From Kitasatospora sp. MAP12-44 (lineage in GTDB: Bacteria; Actinomycetota; Actinomycetes; Streptomycetales; Streptomycetaceae): 64,000 bases of DNA. Made by a program: the position numbers and the translations under genes. Positions 9,264 to 21,820 of the stretch are shown one piece after another; position 1 is the first letter of the stretch; each line of letters starts with the position of its first letter. The stretch lies in contig NZ_JARZAE010000004.1 of assembly GCF_029892095.1 (NCBI RefSeq), positions 3,348,001 through 3,412,000 of the forward strand, given 5' to 3'. The notes beneath the pieces were generated by a model. The model worked only from the letters and a program-made list of their open reading frames with translations, was not told the DNA's origin and made no database searches.

Positions 9264-9339
9264 ATAGCCCCTGGATTCAGGTTCTGCCACCCCCGGGGCA
9301 GACCCGTTCCTCGGCCACCGCCATGGCCGGACTTCCGCC

Positions 9340-11829
9340 ATGAAGGGCCCGCTCCCCCCGATGCCTCTTGCCGCCCAGTCCGACCGCACGTCCTCCCGCG
9401 CCTCGGCCGACTCCCCGGCTGCGGCGGCCGCTGTCGAACCCCCCAGGATGGGGATCCGCGAGGCCCATTGGGTGGACGGCCGACTCGTCCTCACCGGTTT
9501 CGCGCACCGCCATGACCGGGCGTCCGCCCGGCGCGGCAGCGCGCTGACCCTGCTCAGCCTCACCGGGCGCCGCGGCCGGCTGCCGATCCCGGTGCTCACC
9601 CGCCCCATACAGTTGCCCGAGGCCACCGAGGAGAGCGGCCAGGAGCTGCTCAACCACGACTGGTCCGGCTTCACCGCCACCATCAACCCGCGCCGGCTGC
9701 GCCGCGCCGGCCGCTGGCAGGACGGCACCTGGACCGTCTCGGCCACGCTGTGGAGCGGGCTGCAGTACCACACCGGCACACTCGCCGCGCACTGGTGCGG
9801 CTCCGGCGAGTACCCGCCGCTCACCTGGGTGGACGAGAACGTGCTGGTCCTGCCGTACTTCTCGGACGGCACGCTCCGGCTGCGGGTGACCACCGTGCGG
9901 GCCCGGATCACCGGGGCCGAGCCGACCCCGGACGCCCTGGTGCTGACCGGCCGGGCGCTGGTGGACGTCACCGGGGCCGTGCTGCGGCTGCGCCACCGCG
10001 AGGCCGAGCAGGAGGTCGACTGCGCCGTGCAGGCCGGCGACGGCGGCTCGTTCACCGCCCGGGTCCCGTTCGACGAGCTGATCGCCGCCCGCCCGGCCGG
10101 GGCGCCCGGCGCCATAGGGCACTGGGACTGCGAACTGGTGCTCGCCGGCGGCCGGACGCTGCTGCCGATGGTCGACGAGAAGCCCGGGCGGTTCACCGGC
10201 CAGTACGCCCTGCCGGGCCAGGAGCGGGTGCTCTACCTCAAGCAGCTGGCCGACGGCCGGATGCAGTTCTGCGACCAGCCGCCGATCCCGATCGTCGACC
10301 GGCTGGCCGTCGACTCCGACGGCTTCGAGCTCTCCGGCAGCGGCCCGGCGCAGCACGGCACACCGCTGGAACTCGTCCTGCGGCACAGCGACGGCAGCGC
10401 GGAGTTCCACCGCCCGGTGACGCTCGCCCCGGACGGCCGCTTCGACCTGCGGGTGCCCGCCGGCGTCGACACCTCCTACGGGGGCCGGCTGCCGCTGCGC
10501 CGAGGCGTCTGGGACCTGCTGCTGCGCCCGGTGAACCGCCCCGACCAGGAGCGGCGTTTCGAGCTCGGACCGCAGGTGCTGGACGGCCTGCCGGCGGCGG
10601 TCCAGCACGGCGGCAAGACCGTCACCCTGCAGCGCCGCTGGCACGACACGCTGATCCTGGACTCGCACCCGGTGCTGTCCCCGGCCGAGCGCAACGGCTG
10701 GGCGCAGGCCCGCCAGCGCACCGAGGAGTACCTGGCCGCCCGTCACCTCCCGCTGCGCCAGACCGTGCTGTACGACGTCTTCGGGGGCCGCGGCTACGCC
10801 GACTCCCCGCGCGCCGTGCACGAGGAACTGGTGCGCCGCGGCGCGCCGTTGGAGCACCTCTGGGTGGTCGACGACGCGCAGGCCGAGCTGCCCGACGGGC
10901 TGCGCGCGGTCCGCGCGTACAGCCCCGAGTGGTACGAGGCGCTGGCCACCAGCCGCTACCTGGTCGGCAACACGCACTTCCCCGAGTTCCTGCACCGGCG
11001 CCCGGGCCAGACCGTCGTACAGACCTGGCACGGCGGCCCGCTCAAGCGGATCGCCTACGACGTCGAGAGCGCCTGGCTGGCCGACAGCGGCTACCTCGAC
11101 CAGTTGGACCGCGAGTCGCCCAACTGGAGCCTGCTGGTCTCCCCCAGCCCCTTCGCCACCCCGATCATGCGCCGCGCCTTCCGGTTCGGCGGCGAGATCC
11201 TGGAGTCCGGCTACCCGCGTGACGACGTCCTGGTGGACGGCGATCCGGCCGAGGCGCAGCGGATCCGCGAGCGGCTGGGCATCGAGGCCGGCAAGCGGGT
11301 GGTGCTCTACGCCCCGACCTGGCGCGACGACCACCAGGGCGACGGCGGCTACCGGCTCGACCTGCGGATCGACGTGGACGCCGCCCGCAAGGCGCTCGGC
11401 GACGACCACGTGCTGCTGGTGCGCCCGCACGCGCACGTGCACGAGGCGCTGCCCGGCAGCGGGGACGGCTTCCTGTACGACGTCGGCGACTACCCGGACA
11501 TCCGCGACCTGCTGCTGATCGCGGACGTGCTGGTGACCGACTACTCGTCGGTGCTCTTCGACTTCGCCATCACCGGCCGTCCGATGCTCTTCTTCACCTA
11601 CGACCTGGAGCACTACCGCGACGACCTGCGCGGCTTCTACCTGGACTTCGAGAACCACGCGCCGGGCCCGCTGCTGGAGACCTCCGAGCAGCTGATCGAC
11701 GCGCTGCTCGACGTCCCAGGGGCCACCGCCGGCTACGCGGAGCGCTACCAGGCGTTCCGCGAGCAGTTCTGCGGCCAGGACGACGGCCGGGCCTCGGCCC
11801 GGGTGGTGGACTGGATACTCGAGCAGTGA
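9340..11829 (+). CDS. CDP-glycerol glycerophosphotransferase family protein (TagF-like), paralogue of the preceding gene
   Basis: 829 residues. It lacks the GT2 domain of its neighbour but matches that protein's middle and C-terminal regions closely, for example DTVLYNVALGG versus QTVLYDVFGG and the shared SPRAVHEELVRRG, PLEHLW, GRPxLFFTYDLEHYRD and APGPLLETSE. The catalytic Glyphos_transf part spans about 440-825 with VVLYAPTWRDD and VTDYSSVLFDF. The two genes therefore arose by duplication with gain or loss of GT2. Likely role: polymerase or primase step in a teichoic-acid-like wall polymer, membrane-associated on the cytoplasmic side. The ATG at 9340 has no strong ribosome-binding site; a second Met lies seven codons later, so the start is uncertain. 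A long hairpin follows. Confidence 0.87.
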   Translation: MKGPLPPMPLAAQSDRTSSRASADSPAAAAAVEPPRMGIREAHWVDGRLVLTGFAHRHDRASARRGSALTLLSLTGRRGRLPIPVLTRPIQLPEATEESGQELLNHDWSGFTATINPRRLRRAGRWQDGTWTVSATLWSGLQYHTGTLAAHWCGSGEYPPLTWVDENVLVLPYFSDGTLRLRVTTVRARITGAEPTPDALVLTGRALVDVTGAVLRLRHREAEQEVDCAVQAGDGGSFTARVPFDELIAARPAGAPGAIGHWDCELVLAGGRTLLPMVDEKPGRFTGQYALPGQERVLYLKQLADGRMQFCDQPPIPIVDRLAVDSDGFELSGSGPAQHGTPLELVLRHSDGSAEFHRPVTLAPDGRFDLRVPAGVDTSYGGRLPLRRGVWDLLLRPVNRPDQERRFELGPQVLDGLPAAVQHGGKTVTLQRRWHDTLILDSHPVLSPAERNGWAQARQRTEEYLAARHLPLRQTVLYDVFGGRGYADSPRAVHEELVRRGAPLEHLWVVDDAQAELPDGLRAVRAYSPEWYEALATSRYLVGNTHFPEFLHRRPGQTVVQTWHGGPLKRIAYDVESAWLADSGYLDQLDRESPNWSLLVSPSPFATPIMRRAFRFGGEILESGYPRDDVLVDGDPAEAQRIRERLGIEAGKRVVLYAPTWRDDHQGDGGYRLDLRIDVDAARKALGDDHVLLVRPHAHVHEALPGSGDGFLYDVGDYPDIRDLLLIADVLVTDYSSVLFDFAITGRPMLFFTYDLEHYRDDLRGFYLDFENHAPGPLLETSEQLIDALLDVPGATAGYAERYQAFREQFCGQDDGRASARVVDWILEQ

Positions 11830-11840
11830 CGAGCAGCAAG

Positions 11841-11885
11841 AAGGCCGGTCGGCCGTCGGTCCTGGACCGACGGCCGACCGGCCTT
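11841..11885. terminator. bidirectional terminator, 20-bp perfect stem
   Basis: 11841-11860 pairs perfectly with 11866-11885, loop CCTGG. It sits between convergent genes (stop at 11829 and opposite-strand stop at 11897). Confidence 0.88.
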
Positions 11886-11896
11886 CACCCGCTGTC

Positions 11897-13735
11897 CTAC
11901 TGCTGGTTCCGCCAGATCGCATACCCGTAGTCCGGGTCCACCAGCTGGATCGACCACCCGGCCGGCGCGTCCGGCCAGGTGTCCACGGGCTGCTGCCCCT
12001 TTTGCAGCGGCAGCACCGCGACGGTCGCCCCGGTGGGCGGCGCCTCGCCGTCCTTCAGCTTCTTGGTCGAGGTCCAGCCGGTGTAGACCTGGAAGGGCTG
12101 GCTCATCAGGATGTCCCAGTTGAGACTCGCGTCCATCACCAGGTGATCGCTCGGCCGGACCTGGTCCACCTGGGTCAGCCGGGTGATCGTCTGGCGGCGC
12201 TCGCGCACATACGGACGGACCACCTCCTTGGTGATCACCACTGTGGAGAGCAGGGCCAGCACAGCCAGCCCGACCGCGAGCAGCGGCACCGCACGACGGG
12301 CCAGCACGGCCGCCGCCACGCAGGCCGCGAAGATCAGCAGGGCGACCGCGGTCGTCCGGAGCAGCTGCAGCCCGTGCCAGTTCTGGGCGAGGAAGGCGGC
12401 GTCCGGGATGCCCCAGAGGATGAACCACCCCTTGCGCAGGTCGGAGCCCGCCAGGGCCAGCAGCATCCCGCAGCAGACCACGACCAGCCCGGCCACGCCG
12501 GCGGCCCAGGTCAGCAGCGCCCGCGTCTTCAGCCGGTACAGGCCCGCCGCGCCGATCGCGAACATCGGCACCACCAGCGCGGAGGCGTAGCGCGCGTTCA
12601 CGTAGTTGTCGACCCGGCCGTCGCCCGGCAGCGCCGCCGCGGCGGCCAGCATGATCCCGAACAGCGCGGCCAGCAGGACGGCGCCGAGCAGCCGGTGGAC
12701 GCGCGGCACGGTGGGCCTGAACAGCGCGACGGCGCAGAGCACGACGCCCAGGCCGCCCACGCCCCAGGTGGAGATGACGAAGTACCAGGTCTGACCGAGG
12801 GTGCGGGCGACGGTGCGGCGCAGCACGTGCAGGTCGGTGAGCGAGTGCATCAGCGAGGTGCCGACCGTGCTCGACGGCACGCCGTGGAACCGGGAGGCCA
12901 GATAGGCGGCCAGCAGGCGGGCGAAGAGCACCCCGACGGCCAGCCCGCCGAGGGCGACCAGCGTGGCGCTGCGCGGGGCCCAGCGCCGGACCAGGGTCGC
13001 CAGCAGCAGCACGGCGGTGAGCACGACCACGACGCTGCCGCGGTCGTGGGTGGCCTGCGCGTAGCCGGCCGCCAGGCCCGCCACGGCTCCGTAGAACATC
13101 CGGCGACGCGGGGTGGTCTCCTCCGCGAGCAGTCCGTACAGCCCCAGCAGCCAGCCGAGCATCACGACGCCGAGGATGGTGTCCGCCATCGCGAACTGCT
13201 CGTAGAAGACCACCGGCGAGAGCATCGCGGCGGCGGTGGCGAAGCAGTAGGCCAGCAGGCTCGGCAGCCGCAGCCGGCGCAGCATCAGGTAGGCCAGCGG
13301 CAGGTACAGCGAGTTGAGCAGCGCGTTGGTGAGCATCACCAGGTGATAGGCGCTCGTCGCGTTCTTGGCGATCGCCAGCGCGGGCGCTATCAGCAGCGGG
13401 TAGCCGCCGGGTATCAGCACCCTGACCGGCATGTCGGTCACCGTGCCGCCGCCGAGCACTCGCGCCAGCACCAGGTACGACGGCTCGTCGGCGTTGACCG
13501 ACGGGAAGTTCTGCGTGTGCGTCAGGAAGAGGCGCAACCCCACCTGCGCGAGGTAGCCGAGCAGCAGCAGGACCGGCCAGACCCAGCGCTTGGCGTCCAG
13601 GAGCGCGGAGAGGCGCATCCAACCGGCTGCCGGGCGAAGCGCTCCGCCCGCCTCCCCGGTGTCCGCCGCCGGAGCTGCCGGGGAGGTGCTGTCCTGCTCG
13701 CGCCGCCGGCCGAGGGAGCTCATCGAAGATCGCAC
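11897..13735 (-). CDS. multispanning GT-C-type glycosyltransferase-like membrane protein
   Basis: 612-residue protein with about ten to twelve hydrophobic segments. After the first helix an extracytoplasmic loop has the acidic pair in NADEPSY (Asp83-Glu84), the hallmark position of the catalytic Asp in GT-C enzymes (GT39/ArnT-like) that use lipid-linked sugars. A soluble C-terminal domain follows the last helix (from about residue 470). Likely acts on the outer membrane face, adding sugar to a wall polymer or protein; donor and acceptor unknown. GTG 13735 is preferred because GGAAG lies nine bases upstream; the internal ATG four codons later has no such site. It faces the TagF pair and is divergent from another large membrane protein, so the four may serve one surface-polymer pathway (inference). 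Confidence 0.78.
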   Translation of the reverse strand: MRSSMSSLGRRREQDSTSPAAPAADTGEAGGALRPAAGWMRLSALLDAKRWVWPVLLLLGYLAQVGLRLFLTHTQNFPSVNADEPSYLVLARVLGGGTVTDMPVRVLIPGGYPLLIAPALAIAKNATSAYHLVMLTNALLNSLYLPLAYLMLRRLRLPSLLAYCFATAAAMLSPVVFYEQFAMADTILGVVMLGWLLGLYGLLAEETTPRRRMFYGAVAGLAAGYAQATHDRGSVVVVLTAVLLLATLVRRWAPRSATLVALGGLAVGVLFARLLAAYLASRFHGVPSSTVGTSLMHSLTDLHVLRRTVARTLGQTWYFVISTWGVGGLGVVLCAVALFRPTVPRVHRLLGAVLLAALFGIMLAAAAALPGDGRVDNYVNARYASALVVPMFAIGAAGLYRLKTRALLTWAAGVAGLVVVCCGMLLALAGSDLRKGWFILWGIPDAAFLAQNWHGLQLLRTTAVALLIFAACVAAAVLARRAVPLLAVGLAVLALLSTVVITKEVVRPYVRERRQTITRLTQVDQVRPSDHLVMDASLNWDILMSQPFQVYTGWTSTKKLKDGEAPPTGATVAVLPLQKGQQPVDTWPDAPAGWSIQLVDPDYGYAIWRNQQ

Positions 13736-14045
13736 GCGCGGAAACTTCCGTTTGGAGGACTCTGATTAGGACACTGGTGCGCGGGACGCAGTGAGAGAGG
13801 TCAGCTGCTCCGGCCCTGCCGAGCGGGGGCAAGGAATCGTCGTCTCATACTCATATAGCTCAGCGGCGCGACATTACCATTCGCGTTCCAATACCCACCA
13901 ACCGTTGCAGGGCAGTCGAGTGATCGCAGAGTGCGATCCGCCACTCAGAACTCACCGTTATGGTGGAGCGCAGCTCACCGCCTGCGGCCGACCACCACCC
14001 CCGGTCTGCCATGCCCGGGCTGCCGCCCGTCCGACGGAGACCACG
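13736..14045. other. 310-bp divergent intergenic region
   Basis: Gap between two divergent membrane-protein genes. The central part (about 13845-13900) is less GC-rich than the surroundings, as expected for promoters, but I found no convincing -35/-10 pair. The upstream open frame beginning at 13791 looks non-coding until the Met at 14046. Confidence 0.5.
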
Positions 14046-15629
14046 ATGCCGAAGACCGCCCCAGCCCGTCTCCCGGGCTCGGCGCAGCTGCGCCGGGCAG
14101 CGGCCCGGATCCCCGCACCGTGGCGCCTGCCGCTGGCGGTGCTGGCGGGGACGCAGGCGATCTGGCTGTTCTGGTGGGCCGCCTTCTATCCGGGGCTGAT
14201 CAGCTTCGACTCGGTGATGTACACCTGGCAGGTCACCACCGGCAACTGGGCCTCCGACCACTCGGTGCTCTACGACTGCTTCGTCTGGCTGGCGCTGCAC
14301 CTGCCCGGGCAGTTCGCGGTGCTCACCCTGCTGCAGACCACCGCGATGTCCGCCGTCCTCGGCTACGCCTGCGTGGCGCTGCGCGGCCTCGGGGTCCGCG
14401 CCCGCTGGAGCGCGGGCGCGGCGCTGGCGGTCGCCGCGCTGCCGCCGACCGGGACCTTCGTGGTCTTCGTGTGGAAGGACGTGCCGTTCACCATCAGCGC
14501 CGTGCTGGTCTTCGCGGCCGGCGCGCGTCTGCTGGGCCGTCGCTTCGCCGGGACGCTCGCCCTGGCACCCGGCTACCGTCCGGGCGCGATCCGCTTCGAC
14601 CTGCTGATGCTCGCGCTCGGCCTGTTCGGCGTCGGCCTGTTCCGCAACGCCAACGAGGGCATGGTGCTGATCGCCGGGGTGGCGCTGCTGCTGGCCCTGC
14701 CCGGGCTGCGCGCGCTGCTGGCCGCGCTGACGGCGGCGGCCGTGCTGGTGCCGCTGGCCGGCCAGCTCTGGCTCTACCCGGCGGTGGGGATCAAGCAGCC
14801 GCCCGCCGACGCGGTCTTCGCGCTCAACTACTCGGACATCGCGGTCGCCTACGACGAGGCGCAGTACCTCTTCAGCCCGGCGGACACCCGGCTGCTGGCC
14901 GAGGTGGCCCCGCTGAGCACCTGGCAGGCCGGGGGCAACTGCTACTCGGGGGACGCGCTGACCAACAGCTCGGCGCCGTTCGACCGGGCGGCCGCCGACC
15001 GGCTCAACGGCCAACTGCTCACGCTGTGGACCAAGGTGCTCAAGACCCGGCCGGACATCGTCATCAGCGCCCGGATCTGCCGCGCCCACATCGCCTGGTC
15101 GCCGTTCTCCGACTTCGCTCAGAACGGTGCGAGCACCGTCATCTCGCCGCTGGACCGCTCCCCCGACCTGTGGGGCTGGACCGCCCCGGCGGCCACCGCC
15201 GACCTCAGCGCCGGGCATACGGCGCCGAACGGCAAGATGGTCGGCAGCCCGTACCTGCCCGCGCTCAGCAGCCACCCGCTCTCCACCACCCTGCACAAGG
15301 CCGGGGTGTGGCTGCAGACCGCGAGCAAGGTCAACCAGCTGGACTGGCTGCTCTGGCGCGGCGCGACCTGGTGCTACCTCACCTATGCGGCGCTCGTGCT
15401 GTACGCGGCCGGGCGGCGGCGCCGGGCGGTGTACGCGCTCGGCGGGATCCTGGTCGGGCTGCAGCTGACGCTGATCGCCGCCAACCCGGCGGAGCTGTTC
15501 CGCTACAACGTGGTGCCGCTCTTCGTCGGCCCGCTCTGCCTGGGGCTGATCGCCGCCCGCCGCGAGGCGCTCGGGACCGCTCGGGCGGCCCAGCCGCAGC
15601 GGGAGGAGCCGGAGACCGTATCGGTTTAA
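14046..15629 (+). CDS. large multispanning membrane protein, DUF6020-like
   Basis: 527-residue integral membrane protein with roughly ten to twelve helices. The first loop after helix one carries FYPGLISFDSVMYTWQ with acidic and aromatic residues, reminiscent of GT-C-like proteins of the DUF6020 type. A long polar loop with several Cys (about 300-420, GGNCYSGD and ARICRAH) probably folds outside the cell. The true start is ATG 14046 with GGAG six bases upstream; the longer open frame upstream reads as non-coding. It ends six bases before the opposite-strand stop of the RNA-ligase-like gene. Function unknown; location beside TagF-like enzymes suggests surface polymer work. Confidence 0.72.
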   Translation: MPKTAPARLPGSAQLRRAAARIPAPWRLPLAVLAGTQAIWLFWWAAFYPGLISFDSVMYTWQVTTGNWASDHSVLYDCFVWLALHLPGQFAVLTLLQTTAMSAVLGYACVALRGLGVRARWSAGAALAVAALPPTGTFVVFVWKDVPFTISAVLVFAAGARLLGRRFAGTLALAPGYRPGAIRFDLLMLALGLFGVGLFRNANEGMVLIAGVALLLALPGLRALLAALTAAAVLVPLAGQLWLYPAVGIKQPPADAVFALNYSDIAVAYDEAQYLFSPADTRLLAEVAPLSTWQAGGNCYSGDALTNSSAPFDRAAADRLNGQLLTLWTKVLKTRPDIVISARICRAHIAWSPFSDFAQNGASTVISPLDRSPDLWGWTAPAATADLSAGHTAPNGKMVGSPYLPALSSHPLSTTLHKAGVWLQTASKVNQLDWLLWRGATWCYLTYAALVLYAAGRRRRAVYALGGILVGLQLTLIAANPAELFRYNVVPLFVGPLCLGLIAARREALGTARAAQPQREEPETVSV

Positions 15630-15635
15630 GGCCCG

Positions 15636-16192
15636 TCAGGCGCCGAAGTCGAAGGACTGCCAGGGCCGCCAGATCTCGTCCGCGCCGAAGCGCGAGAGGC
15701 TGAAGCCGGGCACCGCGAAGGACGCCTGGAAGGCCCGCGCCTCGGCGTAGGCCGCGTCCAGCACCGCCTCGGGCAGGCCGTGCGCCACCGTCACATGCGG
15801 GTGGTACGGAAAGGCCAGCTCGCGGGCGAGCGGCCCGGAGCGGATCGCCGCCTCCAGCTCGCGGCACTCCTGCGCGCCCTCCTCGACCCGCAGGTACACC
15901 ACCGGCGAGACCGGCCGGAAGCTGCCGGCGCCCTGCAGCAGGACCTGGAACGAGCTGTACCCCCGGGCCACCGCCGCCAGGTGCGAGCGCACCTCGGGCA
16001 GCGCGCCGGCCGGGATCCCGGTCGGCGGCAGCAGCGTGATGTGGGTGGGTATCGCCCGCGCGAGCGGATCGCCGTGCGCGGCCCGGGCGTCCTGGATCGC
16101 CGATCCGAAGGGCTCGGGAACGGAGACGGACACGCCGATGGTGACGGCCTCGGTCAGGCCGTCACCATCGGCGGTGGCGGGGGCGAGCTGCA

Positions 16193-16193
<1 letters not shown>
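15636..16193 (-). CDS. 2'-5' RNA ligase family protein (2H phosphoesterase fold)
   Basis: 185 residues with both catalytic HxT motifs of the 2H superfamily: THITLL (His51, Thr53) and HPHVTVAH near the C-terminus. Members act as RNA ligases or cyclic phosphodiesterases, often in RNA repair or tRNA metabolism. The ATG at 16193 shares its A with the stop of trpS (TGATG), so translation is coupled to trpS and the two form an operon. That pairing with an aminoacyl-tRNA synthetase fits a tRNA-related job, but the substrate is not deducible. Confidence 0.87.
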
Positions 16194-18576
<2,383 letters not shown>

Positions 18577-18595
18577 GGTCGAGCAGTTTACGGCG

Positions 18596-18665
18596 GCGGC
18601 CGGCCACCTCCGACGAGGGAGGTGACCGGCCGCTGTGCCTACCGGCCGAGCCGAGGGGCTCGGCT
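18596..18665 (-). terminator. double hairpin terminator of mdh
   Basis: Two inverted repeats follow mdh: GCCGAGCC/GGCTCGGC (18645-18652 with 18657-18664) right after the stop, then a 16-bp stem with one mismatch (18596-18611 with 18618-18633). They separate mdh from the CNNM gene. Confidence 0.7.
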
Positions 18666-18670
18666 CAGCC

Positions 18671-19774
<1,104 letters not shown>

Positions 19775-19839
19775 CTATCGCAAGGAGCGCGGGATCGGGG
19801 GAGCGGCCTGCCGCCGGGGCACTGCGGTCTGCCGGGTGG

Positions 19840-20250
19840 TCAGTGGCGGCGGCCGAGGAACTTGCCGAAGTCCTCCAGCACCGAGGCCTGAAGCCACGGG
19901 TCCGGCTGGGCGACCAGGGCGAGCAGGATGATCACCAGCCCCAGGAAGAGCAGCACCAGCACGTCGGTGAAGCGGCTGCGCACCGCGAGCAGCCCGACCT
20001 CCGGCACCAGCAGCCGCAGTATCGCGCCGATCAGCAGCCCGCCGCCGATCACCAGCAGGCCGAACCGGAAGTCGGCGTACACGGTGAGGCCCAGGCCGAT
20101 CCCGACCACGGCCAGCACCAGCGTTATCGGCCACTGCCGTATCGGCAGCGTGTGCCCGCGATCCATGGCCGGCCCGGAGCCCTCCGGCGGCAGCGTGCCC
20201 GTGGTCTTGACCGGCCGACGGCGCGACCGGCCCACTCGTACCGCGTTCAT
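19840..20250 (-). CDS. DUF3017 membrane protein
   Basis: 136 residues with three hydrophobic helices (from ITLVLAVVGIGLGLTVYADFRFG, then GLLVIGGGLLIGAILRLLVP and VLVLLFLGLVIILLALVA) and a short C-terminal tail, the size and pattern of DUF3017 proteins found beside mdh in Streptomyces. ATG at 20250 is chosen because GAGGGA lies about eight bases upstream; the open frame extends further but without coding character. In streptomycetes this gene usually follows folD (from memory); no folD is seen here. Function unknown. Confidence 0.85.
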   Translation of the reverse strand: MNAVRVGRSRRRPVKTTGTLPPEGSGPAMDRGHTLPIRQWPITLVLAVVGIGLGLTVYADFRFGLLVIGGGLLIGAILRLLVPEVGLLAVRSRFTDVLVLLFLGLVIILLALVAQPDPWLQASVLEDFGKFLGRRH

Positions 20251-20514
20251 GGAGCAATCCCTCGACCTAGCGAGCGGCCTGGCGCTCAGCCGCCATGACG
20301 ATGTTGGCCCTATCCTCCCGGATCGGCGGGGCTGCTCCGGCACACTCCGCCGCCTGGACGGCCCGACCCTAACGGAACATGCCTAACGGAACGTATGGGT
20401 CCGGTTGCGGTTGCGCCACAGTTGCGTTCAGCGGCGCACCGGCGGCTGGACAGCTCGCCGCACGAGAGTTGACGATAGGCCAAGCACATGTCCGACGCCG
20501 GGGGAAGAGCACCA

Positions 20515-20565
20515 ATGAGCAGTCCGTACCAACAGGCCGGCCACCAGCAGCAACCCATGCCGTGA
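20515..20565 (+). CDS. 16-codon leader ORF coupled to the DUF2752 gene
   Basis: ATG 20515 follows an excellent ribosome-binding site (GGGGGAAGAG). The ORF encodes a Gln/Pro-rich peptide, MSSPYQQAGHQQQPMP, and stops at a GTGA junction where the GTG starts the DUF2752 frame. The composition is exactly that of the cytoplasmic N-terminal tail of many small streptomycete membrane proteins (compare the RDD protein at 21042). It is therefore either a translated leader with reinitiation, or the real N-terminus of the DUF2752 protein separated by a one-base frameshift. Confidence 0.5.
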   Translation: MSSPYQQAGHQQQPMP

Positions 20566-20960
20566 TCGCCCCGGTCCGGGTCGCGTCCGCCGCGCCCTCA
20601 CCGACCGGTCGGCTGGCCCGTACGGCGCTGCGCTGCGCGCTGGCGGCAGCGGCCGCGCTCGCGGTGGGCGCGCTGCACGACGCGCACGACCCCGGGGTGA
20701 TCTGCCCGCTGCGCCGGCTGACCGGGATCCCGTGTCCCGCCTGCGGCAGCACCACGGTCTTCATCGAGGCCGGGCACGGCCACTGGCTCGCCGCCCTGAC
20801 GGCCAACCCGGTCACCGCGGTCGCCGTGGTCGCGCTGCTGACCGCCCCGCTCGGGGGCGGCGCCTGGTGGTGGCGGCAGACCCCGCGCACGCGTACGGCG
20901 TTGATCGCCGGAGCCGCCGTCAGCGCCTGGATCTGGCAGCTCAACCGGCTTGGCGTCTGA
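20562..20960 (+). CDS. DUF2752 membrane protein
   Basis: 132 residues from GTG 20562. Contains the DUF2752 signature CPLRRLTGIPCPACGSTT with three cysteines, flanked by hydrophobic helices (ALRCALAAAAALAVGAL, an Ala-rich helix near AVAVVALLTAPLG, and IAGAAVSAWIWQ). The family is found in bacteria as a small membrane protein of unknown function. The GTG has no ribosome-binding site of its own and overlaps the stop of a 16-codon ORF with a strong site, so expression probably depends on that ORF. Two RDD-family genes follow on the same strand. Confidence 0.75.
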   Translation: MIAPVRVASAAPSPTGRLARTALRCALAAAAALAVGALHDAHDPGVICPLRRLTGIPCPACGSTTVFIEAGHGHWLAALTANPVTAVAVVALLTAPLGGGAWWWRQTPRTRTALIAGAAVSAWIWQLNRLGV

Positions 20961-21041
20961 CCGTCACCGCTCTCGGCTACTCTCACCCGCTGTCCCCATG
21001 TCCCGCACGACCCTTGAGTCCCAGCTGCCCGGAGGCAATCC

Positions 21042-21731
21042 GTGTCCTACCCGCCCGACCCCAACAACCCCAACAACCCTTACGGCCAGCCGCAGCAGGC
21101 GCCCTACGGCGTCCCGCCGCAGCAGAACCCGTACGGCCAGCCGCCGCAGGCGGGCTACGGCTACCCGCAGCAGCCGCCGGCCGGCTACGGCATTCCGCCG
21201 CAGGGCATGCCGCCGCAGGGCCCGTACGGCGGCTACGCCCCGGCCCCGCCGGTGCTCGCCAGCTGGGGTGCGCGCGTGGGTGCGTTCCTGCTCGACGGCC
21301 TGATCATCGGCCTGCCGCTGATCATCGGCTACATCATCGGCGGCGTCATGCTCGTCAGCGCGGTCAAGAACAACTGCCAGACCGACCCCACCACCGGCCT
21401 GACCGACTGCTCCAACACCACGGCCGGCGCCAGCTCGGGCGGCCTCGCGGTCATCGGCATCACCTTCCTGCTGACGCTGGGCCTCGCCCTCTGGCAGACC
21501 GCCCGTGAGGGCAGCACCGGGCAGACCATCGGCAAGAAGGCCCTCGGCCTGCGCCTGGTCCGCGAGGCCGACGGCAAGCCGCTCGGCTTCGGCATGGCCT
21601 TCGTCCGCCGCCTGGCGCACTTCGTGGACGGCGCGGTCTGCTACATCGGCTACCTCTGGCCGCTCTGGGACTCCAAGGGCCAGACCTTCGCCGACAAGAT
21701 CGTCAGCAGCCTGGTGATCCGCGCGCAGTAG
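21042..21731 (+). CDS. RDD-family membrane protein with Pro/Gln/Tyr-rich N-terminal tail
   Basis: 229 residues. The first ~70 are a low-complexity tail of PYGQPQQ-like repeats. The RDD domain follows (ASWGARVGAFLLDGLIIGLP, EGSTGQTIGKKALGLRLV, RRLAHFVDG and the terminal QTFADKIVSS) with three to four membrane helices. RDD proteins are membrane proteins of uncertain function, some linked to ion exchange. GTG start at 21042 preceded by GGAGG. It is a tandem paralogue of the next gene; a 15-bp hairpin terminates between them. Confidence 0.9.
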   Translation: MSYPPDPNNPNNPYGQPQQAPYGVPPQQNPYGQPPQAGYGYPQQPPAGYGIPPQGMPPQGPYGGYAPAPPVLASWGARVGAFLLDGLIIGLPLIIGYIIGGVMLVSAVKNNCQTDPTTGLTDCSNTTAGASSGGLAVIGITFLLTLGLALWQTAREGSTGQTIGKKALGLRLVREADGKPLGFGMAFVRRLAHFVDGAVCYIGYLWPLWDSKGQTFADKIVSSLVIRAQ

Positions 21732-21751
21732 TACCACCACCGCTGCGTCTG

Positions 21752-21784
21752 ACGGCTCGGCTCCCGCGACGGGAGCCGAGCCGT
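21752..21784 (+). terminator. hairpin terminator between the two RDD genes
   Basis: 21752-21766 pairs perfectly over 15 bp with 21770-21784; loop CGA. It lies 20 bases after the first RDD stop and 36 bases before the second start. Confidence 0.8.
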
Positions 21785-21820
21785 TCGCTTGGCCCACCCG
21801 CTTCCCGAGAGACGGATTCC

